Shown piece after piece: positions 40,634-53,900 of a stretch of DNA of 64,000 nt. The notes under the pieces are model-generated. The model worked only from the letters and a program-made list of their open reading frames with translations. It had not been told where the DNA came from and searched no databases. This stretch comes from Apis mellifera (Eukaryota; Arthropoda; Insecta; Hymenoptera; Apidae). Position 1 is the stretch's first letter. Each line of letters begins with the position of its first letter. The stretch covers positions 5,348,381-5,412,380 of the forward strand of contig NC_037646.1 in NCBI RefSeq assembly GCF_003254395.2, written 5' to 3'. The position numbers were made by a program, and so were the translations under genes.

Positions 40634-43600
40634 AATAATAATACTTGCTTGTAACAACACTTGATATACACATATCATTTCACATTATCCTTTATCGCAA
40701 ACAAAGCCTAATTAAAATAAACAATAAAATAAAATTTTTAATCACAATAGTGAGAAGAAAAGGAAAAAAGGAAGAAAGACGACTCCCGTTTATGGAAGGA
40801 AAATACGAGAGAATGTTAAACAAAAGGATTGCCAATAAAGAAACGGAGGATAAAAAGTCAGTTTCTACCTACGCCAATGTTGGAAGATACATTAATGAAA
40901 AAAAAAGAAAGAAAAGAAGAAAGACATGTCAGTGCCACACGGATAAAATATATAAAAAATCTAAAAAAGTAAAAACTCGTGTAGAAAGGAAAAAAAGAAG
41001 GAAAAGAAACGTATCATGCAATGCGATTTCCATCGAGAGATCCGATGAGACATAAATATTTTCACGGGTGACAGAGTATCGAAGGCCGGGAAAAATCGTG
41101 CTCCCACGTTGCACGGTCGATATATCGTTAACCTGTGCATGCAAATTTTAAATAATTTACGTTTAAATTCGAGGCGTTGGTCGGAATTCTTTTTTTCTTC
41201 TTCTTTCTTCGGGATAAATTTATCACAAATTTATTATTACGCGTGAATTTAATTAGCAAAGGGGAACGAGAGACGCTTTTGAGAGACGCTTTTGAAAAGG
41301 TTAATCGGTTGTTTGTTGCGAGTTTTCAGAAGCTTAATTGTTTAGATAAATCTTGAAAACGTTTAAAGCTTTTCAAGAGGAGAGATTGCTTCGTCGCTTT
41401 GAGAAGCAATAATTAAGAGGTGGAAGAATATTTTAATAAACAGAAGAGATGGTGAGTTTAAATCAGAAAGTTTTTTAATTATTTTAGATTTCTTTTTTTT
41501 TTTTTTTGAATATTCTATAAGTTAAAGAAGAGGAGGTTTTTTTGTCGTTTCGAAAGTCCTTGGAAATTTCTGTATTTTTAAAATTTCAAAACGGTTTTTT
41601 AGGATTTGCGTGCAATTTTTATAAATGTCAAAGATTGGAAAATCTACGAAATCCTCGAATGGAAAATTCATATTAAAAATTATCTCGTATATTTATATTC
41701 CTTCATTCTACAATCTTTCTAAAAAAAAAAAGAAAATCTCAACAATAATCGAGCTTTTATAAAAAAAAATTCGTGAAAATTCTAAAAAGATCCTACGCCT
41801 TGATTTCAATTTTAATAAAAAAAACTATTCAACCAGAGATTTTTATAAATTTTCTTCAAATAAAAATCTATCTCTTAAATCTATCTCCCTTCTTTTCCTC
41901 TAAGAAAAATAAACTTCAGACATTTGCATAAATGAAAGTTAACAAAGAAAACGTCATACGAGCTCACGTATAAACTTTCTTTACAAATAGACAAATAATT
42001 GCTACAGGCAAATATTCAATATTTAACACACGTTGCACAACATTCGATATTAAGGAACGTCATGATGATATTATGTCACGAAAGCTCGATATTTGCATTT
42101 ACGTATCTCTTAATTTGCAAATATCGCTTCAAGTGATAGAATCTTTTACAAAACGAGAATTTATCATTGCGCATTATTATCAGATTCATCGAATAATCCC
42201 CTCATATAATTTATATTTAAATAATTTAAATCACGAATTATAATTAAAAATATAACTTTGCATTTATAACTTATTCCACTTCTCTCCGATTAATTATTCT
42301 CCCTCTTTTAATAATTTTCTTTGCGAAAAAAATTTAATCCCCTTCGAATTTCGCTCGAAGAGAGAAGAAAACACCTTCCCCTTCCATCGAATAATCCAAC
42401 AAATTCCACGAGAAAGAGAGAGAGAAAAAAAAATCCAGAATTGGATCCAGAGACCGAGCGAAAATTACGCGTTTTAAAATTGACGACGGGGTGGATCGCG
42501 AGGGGGGGAAAAAAGTTTCGAAAACAGAGAAGAGGAGGGGGTCGCTCATTAGCAAGGCGAGGCGCATTTCGCGATTACCCCGTTAAAACGTGTGTTTCAT
42601 CAGAGTTGTTGCAACGAGGTTTAAAAAAGTCACGGTGGATAGGTTTAAGCGTGCCATTATATGGGGCTAACCCCCCATGGGAGGGCGATACGCTGTACAC
42701 GTAGTTAACCAGGGTGGGCGCGGAGGGTGTAATCTCGAGATCGACCGGCAAACTTGGAAGCACGCACGCCGATAAAAGGGGGTGGAAAAAATATTTTCCT
42801 GGCCAACGACGCTTTTGGTTAATTATCGGAGACAGCTGATCGTACTTTCAACCCTTAAACTGAAAGAAATGAAATAGAGAAATATATATAATCGAGGGGT
42901 AAGTTTTATTGAAGTACACAATTTTTTTCTTATCCTTTTTTTTATATAGAAAGTGAATGAACAATTGGAGACAATTGGAAGTAGATTTTTCTTCTTGGAA
43001 AGGTTCCTCCTTCTTCTTCTTCTCGCTGATAGAAGCTTCTCCTATCAAATTACATAATACTCGCCGAATTTCTTCTCATCCCTTTAAAGCTGTGCGTTTC
43101 TAAGGAACAAAATCTTGAAAGAATCTATCAATTACGATACTTTAATGTCATACTTACTCGTTTCGTTGAATCCAGTCGTAAGAAAAAAGAAAGAAAAACA
43201 TCGATCGAAAACGTACACCGATAATCCATATATACAACGATAAAGAGGGATATTTAATTTAAGGGTTGAAGTTCAATTCGCTGCTCACATTATCGAGAGA
43301 ATTATCGCCGGGGAGATCGTTCATGATCGAGGTAAACAAACTGGGGAGGGTTTAAAATATAGTAGTGTATATATATATATATGCGAGTATAGTACGGTTT
43401 ATTTGCGGTTTAATTTGCAGATGCCAAAGTACAGGATATACTCATGCAAAACAACAGTGATATGTACAACTCTCCGCGGACGTGGTGCTCTGCTCTCCAC
43501 CCCCTTCGAAGGGGATGGAGGTATCGAAGCGAAGAAAATTGGAGAGAGAAAAAAAAAAAGAAAAAAAAAGAAACCAACACTCGATCGGTTCATTATCGTT

Positions 43601-43893
43601 TGCTGGCCGAAATTTAAATTGAAAACCTTTGTGCGCCCATCCCAACAACGGTTGTAAATTGGAATTGAAACAATAGAACGCCGGAGAACGGACAACGGTT
43701 TTTATTCTTCGACACATTACTTTCACATAATGGCATAATATATCGATACATAAAAATGGAGGGAAAAAAAAAGAAAAAAAAAAAAAGAAGAAGAGAGAGA
43801 GAAGCTTGTCGATCGAATTTAACGAAACACGATCGCGAGAAATTTACTGCGAGTGAATAATACGGAGTGAATAAGGTGTGTTTTTCTCTTCTT

Positions 43894-43915
43894 TATATAT
43901 ATATATATATATATA
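43894..43915. repeat. (TA)11 microsatellite
   Basis: About eleven TA dinucleotides. A second (TA)n tract lies at 43369-43382, so the 43.3-44.0 kb block is flanked by AT simple repeats. Confidence 0.9.
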
Positions 43916-44842
43916 GATCTTAGACGTATATATATGTACGTATGTATAATATATGGTAAATAAATATATAATATATGTACAAATAATACCTAGGCGAACG
44001 CCACTTCGCGTTAAGATGTCGCCACCCCGAGCCGGGACTGCCGTACTGCAACAGACACCCGAAACACTGTCATCATATGCGTTCAAAGAGATTCTTTCAC
44101 CGAAAGGTGAAGCATGCCATTTATATGCATAAATTATGTTCAAACCAACGAGACACATTTTTCGAAGTCAGAGGTTGAAATTTGTTCATTTGGAAAGAAT
44201 TCGATTATCTAAGGAAAATAATTCAACACAGTGCGAGTAATATAATGATTGATACAAAGATCATTTCAACCCCTGCTTTATACATGTACACATACATATA
44301 TTCTCCCCTCCTCTCGCAAACGTTGCAGGGAAAATAATTCATTTTCGATGAAATAGAAGAAATAACAAAAATGTTAAACGAACTCTTCTTCGTTCAAACG
44401 AAACAATTTCCAGCCGATCGATCGCCTCGTTAATGAACGAAAACGTATTCCCAACGAAACTGATATTTTCCCCGTCCCGAGTTTAAATCAAGTTTACCGT
44501 TCCATTTTGTATTTTATATCTCCACGTTATACTTCTAATTAAACCAAATTCTTATATTTCCGTTCGTAATTCCCGATCGAGAGGGAGAAAAAAATTGAAC
44601 AAATTTTTGAAGAAACGACAAATTTATAATAGTCCCAATTATTTCACAAAAAAAGAAATCACAATTCTCTTCTTTTCGATCGAGAAGTAGATAATAAAAA
44701 TTTCGATCGACGCGTGAAAAATTACGCGAAACAACGACGCCTCCGTGGAAAAACCGAATCCTTCGAATCAATTACTCGCGATTTCCTGCGAGCAAAGAGC
44801 GCAACGGTTAAAACGGGCGAAAAACCTCGAAAGAGGGGAACG

Positions 44843-44880
44843 GGGAGAGGAGGAGGAGGTGGAGAAGGAGGAGGAGTGGC
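44843..44880. repeat. GGA-rich purine tract
   Basis: A run of GGAGGAGGAGGTGGAGAAGG-like triplets. It creates overlapping Gly/Glu-rich and Pro-rich open frames on both strands that I do not regard as genes. Confidence 0.8.
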
Positions 44881-44970
44881 CCTGGCCCGGTTCGAAACGT
44901 AATCCGACCGAGAAAATTGCAATTTTCACGCGGGCCAGGAATAACCGCGCGACGACATAAAATATATTCC

Positions 44971-44994
44971 ACGCGTGTGCGCGCGCGCGCGCGC
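44971..44994. repeat. alternating purine-pyrimidine (GC)n tract
   Basis: ACGCGTGTG is followed by eight GC dinucleotides, giving 24 bp of unbroken purine-pyrimidine alternation, the classic Z-DNA-prone composition. It lies in a GC-rich block next to GGA-rich DNA. Confidence 0.85.
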
Positions 44995-47900
44995 TTGTTG
45001 GCCGTGGCTCGCTTTTTAATTGTCTTTCGTTCGCCCGAATTCGGACTTTCTATCGAGGAAATTGCACCCACGTTTCTCCCCGCCTCTGATGCTACGTTCA
45101 TCGTGTACCCGAATTAAAACAACTTTCGTCTCGGCGGGCTTCGAAACGAAAGTCGTGCGAATATTCCGTTTTCTTCTTCCCTGTGCAACGTTTCGATCCG
45201 AGGGGGTGAACGAATCCGGGGTTGAACCGAGGAATTTTGAAAAATTTTCGCGAATTTCTTCCATTTCCTTCCATTTATCCGAATTAGATTCTTGAAATTA
45301 TTTTTATATGATAAATAAATCTAATTTTATTATTGATTTTATAGGAATTATAATCTCTATAACACAATGAAATATAAAATTGGATTTTATTTTCTACAAT
45401 TAATACGAAATTTTGCTCGAATTCATTTCACGATTCTTCAAAATTCTTTCGGTTCAACCCTTTCGTGGATCATCAGAGCTTCTTTCTAAATAATAGTCTC
45501 GTGAAAAAGTCATCGATCGAAATGTCTCGTTGCAAAAAAAAGTAAAAAAAAGAAGAAAATCCGAGAGAAATATATCAAATTATCCCATAACGTTTTTAAA
45601 ATCTTTTCTAGAAATTAAAATTAAAATATTAATCGAAAAGAGAAGAAAATTCGTTTTACAAAAACTCGCCTAAGTTTCGAATATATCATTTCCTTTTACA
45701 TATTAAAGAAAAATATACGTTAAAACTATTATGTACGATTTAACAATTTTTTAAAATTAATCCCAATTTATTTACAACTCTTTCACGCACAACTCTTTCC
45801 CATGCAAGAAGAAAGAAGCTCCGCTAGCTTAATTAATTTGATCTAAAATTTAATCTAGTTAATAATAAAGTAAAAAAAACAAAAACAAACAAACAATAAC
45901 AAAAGAAAAAAGACACACGTCAAACTGCAAGAAAAAAAAAAAAAGAACCGAGACATATCGTGTTAATATCTGAGCTGTTATTATTTTCCTTTCTTTTTTG
46001 TTTCTCCAAAGAAAACTTAAATTAACAAACAGGTCGATGCACGTCACATTTCACAAACTGTGGGGGAAAAAAAACACGAACGATGGGGAGGAGGGAGAGG
46101 GGTGAAAGGATTTTGCACAACTTTTGGAAAACTCTCGTCGGTGCAATCTTTCAGCCTGCGTGATAACACACGACGATGACGTGTTATGACGCGCACAGCC
46201 GTACGGAAATATTGTGAGGGTGTGTTCCTGTGAGGGGTGTTCATCCCCCTCCCTCCCTCCCTGCCCCACGTTTGACATTTAAAGCGTTAAATTCGACTAA
46301 TCGTGAAAATCGGTCATCGCGGTCCAATTTGCCCCCCCGCAAATACGCAGTTATCGGGAAGGTGAAACTGGCTCTCGCGGTGTAATCGATTGAATTCGAC
46401 CGAGGATTCGACTTTGAAAGCGTGCACAAATTGTACCCGCGTTCTAGAATAATTCTGATTTTCACGATTTTCCGTAGTTGTGATGTATTTAGGTATTTAT
46501 TAACACTCGCCGATGTCACTGCGAATAATGGATTTGTATTTGTTCTTTGGTTTTGGTTAAAAAGGTAATGCATTTTTTTTGGTTAATTTTTGTGAACAGA
46601 TATCAACACTCGCACGGCCTGCTGATGATGTTCATTTTTATTTTTCAGAAATTTGGAGTTTAGAAATTATTTTATTTTATTATCTTCAGAGATTGAAAAT
46701 AGTATGAACTTCTACTAGTTTCGAGGATGGCTATGCGAATGTTAATTAATGCTTTATTTTCAATGAGATTAATAAGAAGATGTAATGAATTTGTATATTT
46801 TTGAAGATAAAATTATGAAAGGTTGAAGAAAGTTAAAAATTTGTATAAAGGGGAATAGAAGGAATAAATAACCCTTTGCGTAATCAATGACACGATCTTC
46901 ACTCGGAATTAGATTAAAATTTGGAAATATTTTATAAATTTTATACCTTACGCCTTATCTATGCCTGTATCTGCATATTTAAAATTCCTCTTCCCGACAT
47001 CGCTATCGACGTAAATTAATTTTTCGCCACAACCGTATTTAATCGGTTTAATCGAAAAATTCCATCGATGCATTTAACACAATCTCGCGAAACAAAAGAA
47101 GGTTACCACCCTTTCCCTTGTCGAAAAATATCCAAAGTTGAAAATTAATTCCACGCGCGAAATTTGCATAAAAACCGAATAATGCATCGAATGGAACAAA
47201 AAATGCTTGCCCTCGCATGCATGAAAATTATTTAAAATTAATAAATTTCATTATTTAAAATTGAAATTATTCAAATTTCGCTCGTCTCGTTACAATTTCG
47301 AATAAATATACAAGACTGATATTAAAAAAAAAGAAAAAAAGAAAATCACGCGCGATCACAATTGCACAAAGTTTAAGAATCTCTCGTGCGAATAATTTCC
47401 ATTTCCCTTTCAGGGTTATCGGGTCTAATTGGTCAACGACTCCTTCGACTTGACTTGGTATATAATAACTTTCAAACGCAAGGGGTTATACAATGCGACA
47501 GGAAAAAGAAAGGGGAGAGGATAAAAAGAAAAAACGGAGGATCAACTCGAGAAAGAAAGTTTTTTCTCAAACTTTCCACTTTTAGGCAGAAATCAGTGTC
47601 CCACGGCTCAAGTTGGGAAAGTTATTCGCGTGATGAGAAGAAATTATCCCCATATTCCTAGGCCAAACAGTTAATCTGAACTGTAAAGCGGCGATCTGGC
47701 TACGAACTTTCCACCAAACGACCGGTTAATTGAGTTGTACCCTCGCGCCAGGGAAAAACTTTATCGGGGCCAGTTCGCGGTTGATCCAAAATCCGAACAG
47801 TTCTCGACGTTTATCCAACCTAGGAAGGCCTAGGATTGTTACACAATCGGTCAAAGGTATGAGATCTCTATTAAAAATTATAGATCGATGAGTGAAACAA

Positions 47901-50690
47901 ATTTATCGAACAAATCTCTAATTATATTTAAATTTAATTATAATTTAAATTTCGTACCAATTATTAAAGAATTATTCTGTATTCTGTGCACGTGTATATT
48001 AAATTATTTTATGATATCATTCATATTTCTTGCAAGGAGATATCATTAAAAAAAAAAATTAACAAAATCTCACTATTGTTCATAATCGTAATTTAATTGT
48101 CGTAGATTTAATTATATGGTCACCATTAGCTGGTAGTATAAACTTATTATAGTGATGGAATTATTCAAACAATTTTCATAATAATCTAAACTATTGCAAA
48201 ATTCATTATTACATTTGTGAACGATTGTTTGAATTCTATGAAATTATTTATTCGATTTCGATTATTCGTGGAAAATTCTCGTGGAGAGAGAGAGAGAAAA
48301 AAAAAATTCGTCCAATCCAATTATTTAAATGTTTCGTCGAACTTTACTTTATCGTTGATCGCGATACGTTCGATCCCATCGCTACACACGTCGTCACGCG
48401 TTATACCTGCTCGACATTTAACGTCGGGAGGACGTCACGCAAGGCGAATCGAGCTTCTGGTAGGTTGCGTGGAAATTAACGCGTCACGACTTCATCGGGT
48501 TTGATAGGATGTGCACCTAAATCCTGGAGCGAGGCCGTCGACCAGAGTTAAAGCTCGTCTACAAACACGATTCGCAGTTAACGACGTGTCAGATCAAGCG
48601 CAAAACTCTGTTTTCGACTTTCATTACCGCTCGTGATGCCTTGCCAACGAGGGATACTAAACGTGTGAAATTACGAGCAAATGTTTCGTGAGATTCTTCT
48701 TGAAAGAGTCATTGACACTTAATCTCAATGGCGGATAGTTTTGTATAATTAGAAGTTGCAAATATTCTAGTCTTATTGGAGAAATATCGTTCTATTTTTA
48801 ATAGAACAAGCACGAGAAATATATTAAGTACGTTACTTATACATTTTACAAATTGTTCTTTCGTGTAATTTCATATTCTCTTATTATAGCCTTACAAAAC
48901 CTCATCATTGATACATTACTTTTTAATCTGAAGATCTTACATATTTGACTTTTGAACAAATGAATATATACAATGATGAATAAGAGGAAAAATAAATAAT
49001 CTAAACAGGAAGAAGATGAATCTTGTAATTCCTTTAACTCTTGATATAACAGAATCTCACAAAACGTCAAGAATATTCATTTATCTCACTGATCATTCAT
49101 TCTAAAATCGTTTGTAGCCAGAAACGCGCTTACACTGTTCCTGTCTTCCTGCTCAAGCGCGAAAAACATTTTGCAAACCCTGTCGAGAAGCGATATTAGT
49201 AGAAGCTGCAAAGTAACAAGAGCTGTTAGAAATTCTCCTTGAGAAGAAAACCGCGCAGCATCAATCCGCTGATCGACCACCACTTAAAGGGTAGCTACCT
49301 TTCATTGAATCAAGGCAGGTTTCCTGTGATTCATGTTAAAGAATCGGAACTGTAGTCGCAGCGTTAGGTCTTTCCGTACTGTTGGGAAAGAATAGAGGTG
49401 TCGTAAGTATACATCGCAGCTTTTAGAGTCTCACATCGTGGGTGGTAAAATCTAATATTTGCCTTATAAAATAATCCATTCTCTGTGGCCATAGAAAAAT
49501 CGAAATGATCTAAGGTTTGCATGCACATCATTGTAATTTTACAACCTTGTGATGATTTGATAAGTGATTAAGATTTCTAATTATGCAATACAAAACATAT
49601 ATAAATATACAATTTCTTTAAAGAAAATATATGAAATCAATATGTTGTGATAATAATTTGAGGATATAATTTGATTCTTCTTCCTCAGGATTAAAAGATA
49701 GAAAGATAAATTTTTTGTTTCTTGCATGAAAAGGTAATCATTTCGAGATCTCTGACCGATGAAAGACAAAAGATGTGGCACATCGTCGTAATCCTTTCAG
49801 CTCATCACTGTAATCGTCGTTATGTGACGGATATGTACGCGACAAATTACAAATGAGACGATAAATTGCAAAATAGGGTGCGGACCATTGGTAAATGTTG
49901 ACTCTGCCTGGAAATATAATCCGAGATACGTGTATTCATAGTGTCAATTAGTAACGGTATTAAAAGATTCGCTCGAGTTCGAATGGATTGCCCTATTTCT
50001 ATTTGTGTACCTTCTTATGCATTATGCTTTTTATTTTCATTGCTTTTAGCAGGCATGCACAACGAGATGAAATGAGGGAAAGGATAATGCGAGCAACTTA
50101 AAATAAAATCGTGCGATGAATACATGAATTGTTACCAATGACAGACTAATTTTTATTACTACTGATATTAATAGTATAATTGTAAAAAAGTTTAGTAGAA
50201 AAGTAAAAGAGTTCTAAAATGAAAGAGTGCAAAATATGATAGGTAAGAATTATAAATTTTTAAATTAAATTATTTTAAAATTAAAATTTCCCTCTCAATT
50301 ATGAATTCTATAATCAATGATGCATAAATTGCTAGTTATAGATAATATTAATTTTTATTTATTATAACTGATTCTAAAATTCGTATAATTATTTTGCATT
50401 GATTTAATTATTAGATACCAATAACTTGATGATTAATATTGCATTTCATCTTAATATCCAATATCCAATATTATAAACATTAATTTACATGTTTGCCAAT
50501 TTTAGTAATATGTTCAGTTACTTAATTGTACAGAGAATAAATAAATTTATTGATTTAAAACAATTGCAAGAATAATCACAAGATTTATTTATGAAAGATT
50601 TTAATTGGACCGATACAAAATGCAAATAACAAGTGGACAATCACAAGCAAAGAATTGAATTTATCTTTCATGGATATCATTTTATTTGGA

Positions 50691-50696
50691 CATTCA
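50691..50696 (-). terminator. candidate polyadenylation signal for the long tropomodulin transcript
   Basis: The minus strand reads AATAAA about 157 bp past the stop codon of the distal terminal exon. A second AATAAA lies further down at about 50584-50589. In such AT-rich DNA this hexamer is common by chance, so which one is used is not known. Confidence 0.35.
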
Positions 50697-50852
50697 CTTA
50701 CATTCGACATCATGAATATGGATCAAAAGAAAAGAAAAAGAAAAGAAAATCAGGCAATATAGACAAGTTTTCAAATTATTATTTCTGAGAACAGGAATTG
50801 TTTCCTTTCTTTCTTTTTTAACAAATAATACTACTCACTGCGCTAATCAGCG

Positions 50853-50941
50853 CTACGATTCCTTTCTTACACCACCTACTGGGACAGTGAAACTTTTAGC
50901 AGGTTCACCGGCCTCTTGCTTCGCGCGTGCCACACGACAGA
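50853..50941 (-). CDS. tmod: tropomodulin distal terminal exon (long C-terminus)
   Basis: Joined to exon 7 in phase 1, this exon gives Ile plus CRVARAKQEAGEPAKSFTVP and VGGVRKES, then TAG. The tail is basic and lacks a leucine-rich pattern, as expected for the extension beyond the repeat domain. Acceptor TTTACCAG|TCTGTC has a good pyrimidine tract on the minus strand. The coding segment is GC-richer than the AT-rich DNA around it. It is the more protein-like of the two endings. The intron from exon 7 is 1378 bp, far longer than the others in the gene, and contains the alternative terminal exon. Confidence 0.85.
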
Positions 50942-53900
50942 CTGGTAAAATAAATAACTCGTTAAAATTCTTCAAACTAATAATCTAACGATTTCAGATA
51001 GTGAAGATGGATTGCTTTTCAAATGGAAACCAATGTAGGCGTTCCACATGTTCATTTGAATTATTTTTAATAATTTATATAATTATAAGATGAATGTGGG
51101 TATGGTGAAATGAAAAAAAAAAAAGATAAAAAGCTTGCATTGGATCAAATGGAAAGATAAGCATGCTGCAAGGTAAATATAAAGCAAGATTTGAACCTAG
51201 AATGATTTGCTACTGTTTTGTTGTTCTTATTTTAGATTTATCAATTCAACATTCGAGAATAAGCAAAAATGTTTTTGTAATGACTAAAAAAAAAATATAT
51301 ATATTCGAGTATATATCTCTACACTAATACTGTTATCGTATTTTATATTTTATTTGGATTAAACGAAGCATAACTGCATAAAAGCATGAACATAAATTCT
51401 ATCTATTCCGCTATTAAATAAATTGTATATAAGCAATAATGAAAAAAAAAACCTTAACTTAAAACAGATTCATACCGTAAATAATACCTATATTTCAACA
51501 TTTTATACTCGACTGAAAATTGGAATAAATTATACGATGAATTTTCTAGGTACAACATCTTTCTAATATGTGAAATAGATCAGAATTCAATGTGGATATA
51601 TAAAAGAGGTAATTAAATTGTATAAGATGTTAAAAAGATAAAGAAATATCAATTGAAAATGGGTACATTCTAGGATCTCATAATTACCTCTATATCACTA
51701 GCTAGAAAAATAATAAATGAATTTAGCAGGATGAATGGATGAATGATGATGTGCTAATAAAGCGCTATGAAAGACTACGAAGCAGATTCGGAAGAATTAG
51801 AAGCATTTCGTCATATGATCTCCATGGTCCCCCATACAATTGCTCCCATCTAAACGAAAAATTAACAGTATGAATATCGCTATAGCATGAGGAAAAAGGA
51901 AAAAAACATCTTTTTAAAGTGTAAGAATCAAAAAAAGAATACGATTCCAATGTGGCATATATCTCTGGATAAATAAATCATCTGTAAAGACTTTTTCCAT
52001 TATAAATATATAAAATGAATAGAAATAATTTTTTAATTAAAAAACTTTGATTTATACCTGAAAAAAATATTAATCGATTTATAATAATATCTCTGATGCA
52101 ACTATAAAGTTAGATCAAAGATAAGAAGTTGATATAATTGACGAGTATCATTGAAATGATAAACGATCAATTTATCTAAAGTGCTACATATATATTATAT
52201 GGCTATACAATAATTTTTTTTATCCTACTTAAGAGAATGAGTAAAAATACTTTAGAAATACTTTAATATGATCGAAAATACGAACGAAATATTTAAACAT
52301 ACAAATATATTGTACTTACTCCTATCAATGTTGCGTTGTAAATGTGCAGCTACGCGATGTCTAGCATCATTGAATTCCAAGTGAAGACCAAGTCGGAGCA
52401 ATGTTGGATTTTGTTCCACCAATTGTGTAATTTCCATTTCAATTTTATTTCCCAATACCTGCGACCTCTATATAATAAATATAAACGTACGATATTAGAA
52501 ATAATTGTGAAATATAATTTTCCATATTTAATAAATAAATTATTATTCAAATTAATAATTATAAATATGTAAAATATTTTACCTGATTCGAACATCGAAA
52601 TTCTTCTATTGATTTTGTTTTAAGCAATGCCCTGATGAGCCTTACTATCACAGATGGGCTTATAAAGTTTGTTTCCACGCTAAAAAATTATAATTTTATT
52701 AGATTTGTAAAATAACGATTGTTGATATAATATAAAATAGATAAAAAACATTATACTAACTTGAGTACTCTGAGCGTTGAATTTTTTTCTAAGGCATCTG
52801 CCAACCTTTGTGCAGTCTTGTCAGTGAGTCCCACATTCGTTAAACTTAGAGATTCGAGATGTGTATTTATCTCTAATCCTTCGAATAATTGAATAAATTT
52901 TTCATCAGATATATTCTAAAAGAAAGCAAAATAATTTATAATCACAAATATTAAAATTTTACGAGTTTGAAATTATTAAACTCTATATATATATATATAC
53001 TTACTTTGATATTATTCCAATTTAAATCAATTAATGAAACATCATCTTCTCTAACTTGCTTAATAGTAGCATCAACATCTGTATCATTGGGAGGTTCCAT
53101 TGGGTAAGGTTTTGGTTGACTAGCTTTTGTTATACCATCCCAACCCAAACCAACAGGTTGGCCAGAATTTAATAGAGAAGCATGATATTGATCTTGATTC
53201 ATCATGGAATGAAATCCAAGAATAGCTACAAGAATATTACATTAAATGTTACGATAAATATTACAATAAATATTATATATAAATATATTATATAAATATA
53301 TCTACCAGCAAGATCAATAATTTCTTCTTGAGTAGCATTAGATAATGCTTGTTCATATTCTTCTCCAAGATCAATAGCAATTTGTTCTTCTGCTTCTTTT
53401 TCTTTTGTTGATTCTTGAGGAGGTGGAACCCACTAAAGGTATGCAATGAAAATATATACATCATTAATAATTTTAAATATTTTATAAGAAAAATATTTAA
53501 AATACCTTTTTTCCTCTTATTACACCAGGTACATAAGGTTTTAATTCAGGTCTGTCTGGTGTTTCTAAAGCTTGTTTGTTGATATGTTCAATGAGTTTCT
53601 TACGATTTAATGGTCCTGTAGGACTCTTGTCACATTCATAGCTACAACGCTGTGATGGTGGCATAAAGCTATCCTATAAAAAATATAATATATCAGTTGT
53701 TATATATAATCATATCAAACTTAATTAACTTAAAAATATATTATTTATAATTATCTTACATCTGGATCCACTTCCTTAGCTAGTATATTAATTTCTTCTG
53801 GGGTAAGTTGTGCCAATAAATCATCCACATCCACATCATCATATTCACTCAAATCCTTGCCATATAATTTTGCTGCAGTTGTCATTGTGGTTGTCTTGGT

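Larger units (their letters stand above)
40634..50580. other. no gene recognised with confidence
   Basis: AT-rich DNA with many short repeats. The 136-codon frame at 40645-41055 is a Lys/Arg-rich translation of an A/G-rich tract. Exon-like islands at 43.4-43.5 and 44.0-44.05 kb are discussed as findings. The part nearest tropomodulin (about 49.1-50.6 kb) could include its 3' untranslated region or a downstream exon, but nothing decides this. Confidence 0.5.

Noticed and set aside
40645..41055. 136-codon plus-strand frame rich in Lys and Arg
   Set aside because: It is a translation of an A/G-rich tract (AAAAAAGAAAGAAAAG and similar). Low complexity, no domain, no splice or neighbour support.
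49086..49283. 65-codon minus-strand frame below tropomodulin with TTACTTTGCAG and AGT|GTAAGC splice-like sites
   Set aside because: Attractive as a downstream exon, but no homology is recognised and tropomodulin already has complete ends upstream.
49306..49333. Short hairpin TGAATCA...CAGG TTT CCTG TGATTCA
   Set aside because: Stem of 11 bp with a 3-nt bulge is too short for a microRNA precursor and is expected by chance in 64 kb.
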